Origin: Phoronis ovalis
Taxonomy: Eukaryota; Phoronida; Phoronidae
NCBI GenBank assembly: GCA_028565635.1
Contig: JAOXYB010034207.1
Coordinates: 1-14,112 of the forward strand
Length of the DNA stretch: 14,112 bases
Reading direction: 5' to 3'
Within the stretch, counting starts at the first letter, position 1, and the number at the start of each line of letters is the position of its first letter. The notes under the pieces are model-generated. The model saw only the letters and a list, made by a program, of their open reading frames with translations. It ran no database searches and was not told the origin of the DNA. Of the stretch, positions 7,737-14,112 are shown one piece after another. A program made the translations under genes and the position numbers.

Positions 7737-8280
7737 TATAAACAAACAATTGCATGAAGATAGCATTTTTAGGTTGACTGTGTAGACAGTATTGGATCCA
7801 TACAGACACTTCTGCTCCTTGCATTCCTTAGCTACTAAACCTGCACTTTAATACAGAATAGGAACAAGACAGCATGCATGTGATTTCCAGTGAAAGAATA
7901 TATTTAAAAAACTTTATAAATGTGTACACAGGCATTCATATATGTGGCTTGCAACAGATGAGTTTTTCTGCAGCATATTAAACATATGCACAAGTACTAG
8001 CCACAAACTAAGAACTAGTATCAAAAAATCTTTTATTCCATAATGTAATTCATGTATCAGTATCAGTTCCTATATCAGAATGTTTTCTACATTTCTACAT
8101 GCAGTTGAAATCATTATTCACAACATTTTTCACATCCTTAGAATGTACTATGTATGTAAAATTTCTTAAGTTTCAAAACGTCTACACAAACATTTAGTTA
8201 TGTTGAACTGGCCAACAATGACACAAATTGACATAGCAAGAAATACTGTAATGAGACAACAATCATAGGTACTATCTTCT
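7737..8280 (-). other. 3' UTR / downstream flank of the RBM5/10-like gene
   Basis: Non-coding AT-rich sequence after the TAG at 8283-8281. The first AATAAA on the - strand (8037-8032) predicts a 3' UTR of about 260-270 nt. ATTAAA (about 7850) and AATAAA (7669-7664) could allow longer ends. No other element was recognised. Confidence 0.55.
8032..8037 (-). terminator. AATAAA poly(A) signal, RBM5/10-like gene
   Basis: TTTATT on the + strand reads AATAAA on the - strand, 244 nt after the stop codon. It is the first canonical hexamer in the 3' UTR. Confidence 0.55.
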
Positions 8281-13847
<5,567 letters not shown>

Positions 13848-14112
13848 CTGTAAGAATTAAAATGTTAGCATTGTCTCAAATTCATTTGTTTACACATTTA
13901 GACGACACTGCAACACAAATTTATTTCAAGTAAGGGAAAAACAGTTTCAATTGTACGGGGGGGGGGGCTGTGTGGACGGCAGTTGAATAGAAATATTACG
14001 GGTGGTGGGTATCGTACTTAAATACATATTATAGATGGTGGGGTGGAAAAATAAATCCATTTGATGGGTGGTTGGTATAAAGTTCAGGTCATCCTAATTA
14101 TATACATGGGTG
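13848..14112 (-). other. RBM5/10 intron (3' part) with a G-tract-rich segment
   Basis: This lies upstream of the first RRM2 exon in the window. On the + strand 13957-13967 is an 11-G run, followed to the end by many short G-tracts (gggtggtggg, ggtggggtgg, gatgggtgg). The transcribed strand's RNA is correspondingly C-rich. No exon for RRM1 or the RanBP2 finger was recognised. Confidence 0.5.

Noticed and set aside
6695-8000. An alternative SPS first exon encoding a non-Sec residue, as known in some animals
   Set aside because: No second GCKVPQ-like coding segment was seen on the - strand between the two genes.

Overview
This is eukaryotic, almost certainly animal, DNA. It is AT-rich, and its genes are split into many short exons with GT-AG introns of about 200-950 bases. 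Three conserved animal genes can be read. The taxon cannot be fixed from the window. The gene set and a single selenocysteine-type SPS suit an invertebrate, probably a marine one, but that is inference.

Layout. (1) 1-~1270, + strand: the last intron, last coding exon (463-573) and 3' UTR of an ING3-like PHD-finger gene. (2) ~1270-6694, - strand: a complete seven-exon selenophosphate synthetase gene encoding 385 residues. Exon 1 carries an in-frame UGA at residue 29, exactly at the catalytic selenocysteine site. A long hairpin starts 8 nt after that UGA, and a convincing type II SECIS element lies in the 3' UTR at 1539-1623. The UGA is therefore read as selenocysteine rather than stop, and ordinary ORF calling cuts the gene at that point. 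(3) 6695-~8010: intergenic DNA holding a CpG-rich SPS promoter region, a 341-bp imperfect inverted-repeat element and a near-perfect 71-nt palindrome. (4) ~8010-14112, - strand: the 3' eleven coding exons of an RBM5/RBM10-type splicing regulator, running from RRM2 through OCRE, C2H2 zinc finger and G-patch to the stop. Its 5' end lies beyond the window.

ING3 and SPS are convergent, and their poly(A) signals lie within about 40 bp of each other. RBM5/10 and SPS are in tandem on the - strand. Two more short terminal-inverted-repeat elements (MITE-like) sit in introns: 482 bp in SPS intron 5 and 378 bp in an RBM intron.

The most interesting content is the complete selenocysteine-recoding set within one gene (UGA, adjacent hairpin, SECIS), together with an AATAAA between the stop codon and the SECIS that could uncouple them. 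SPS makes the selenium donor needed to build selenocysteine, so the gene depends on the pathway it feeds.
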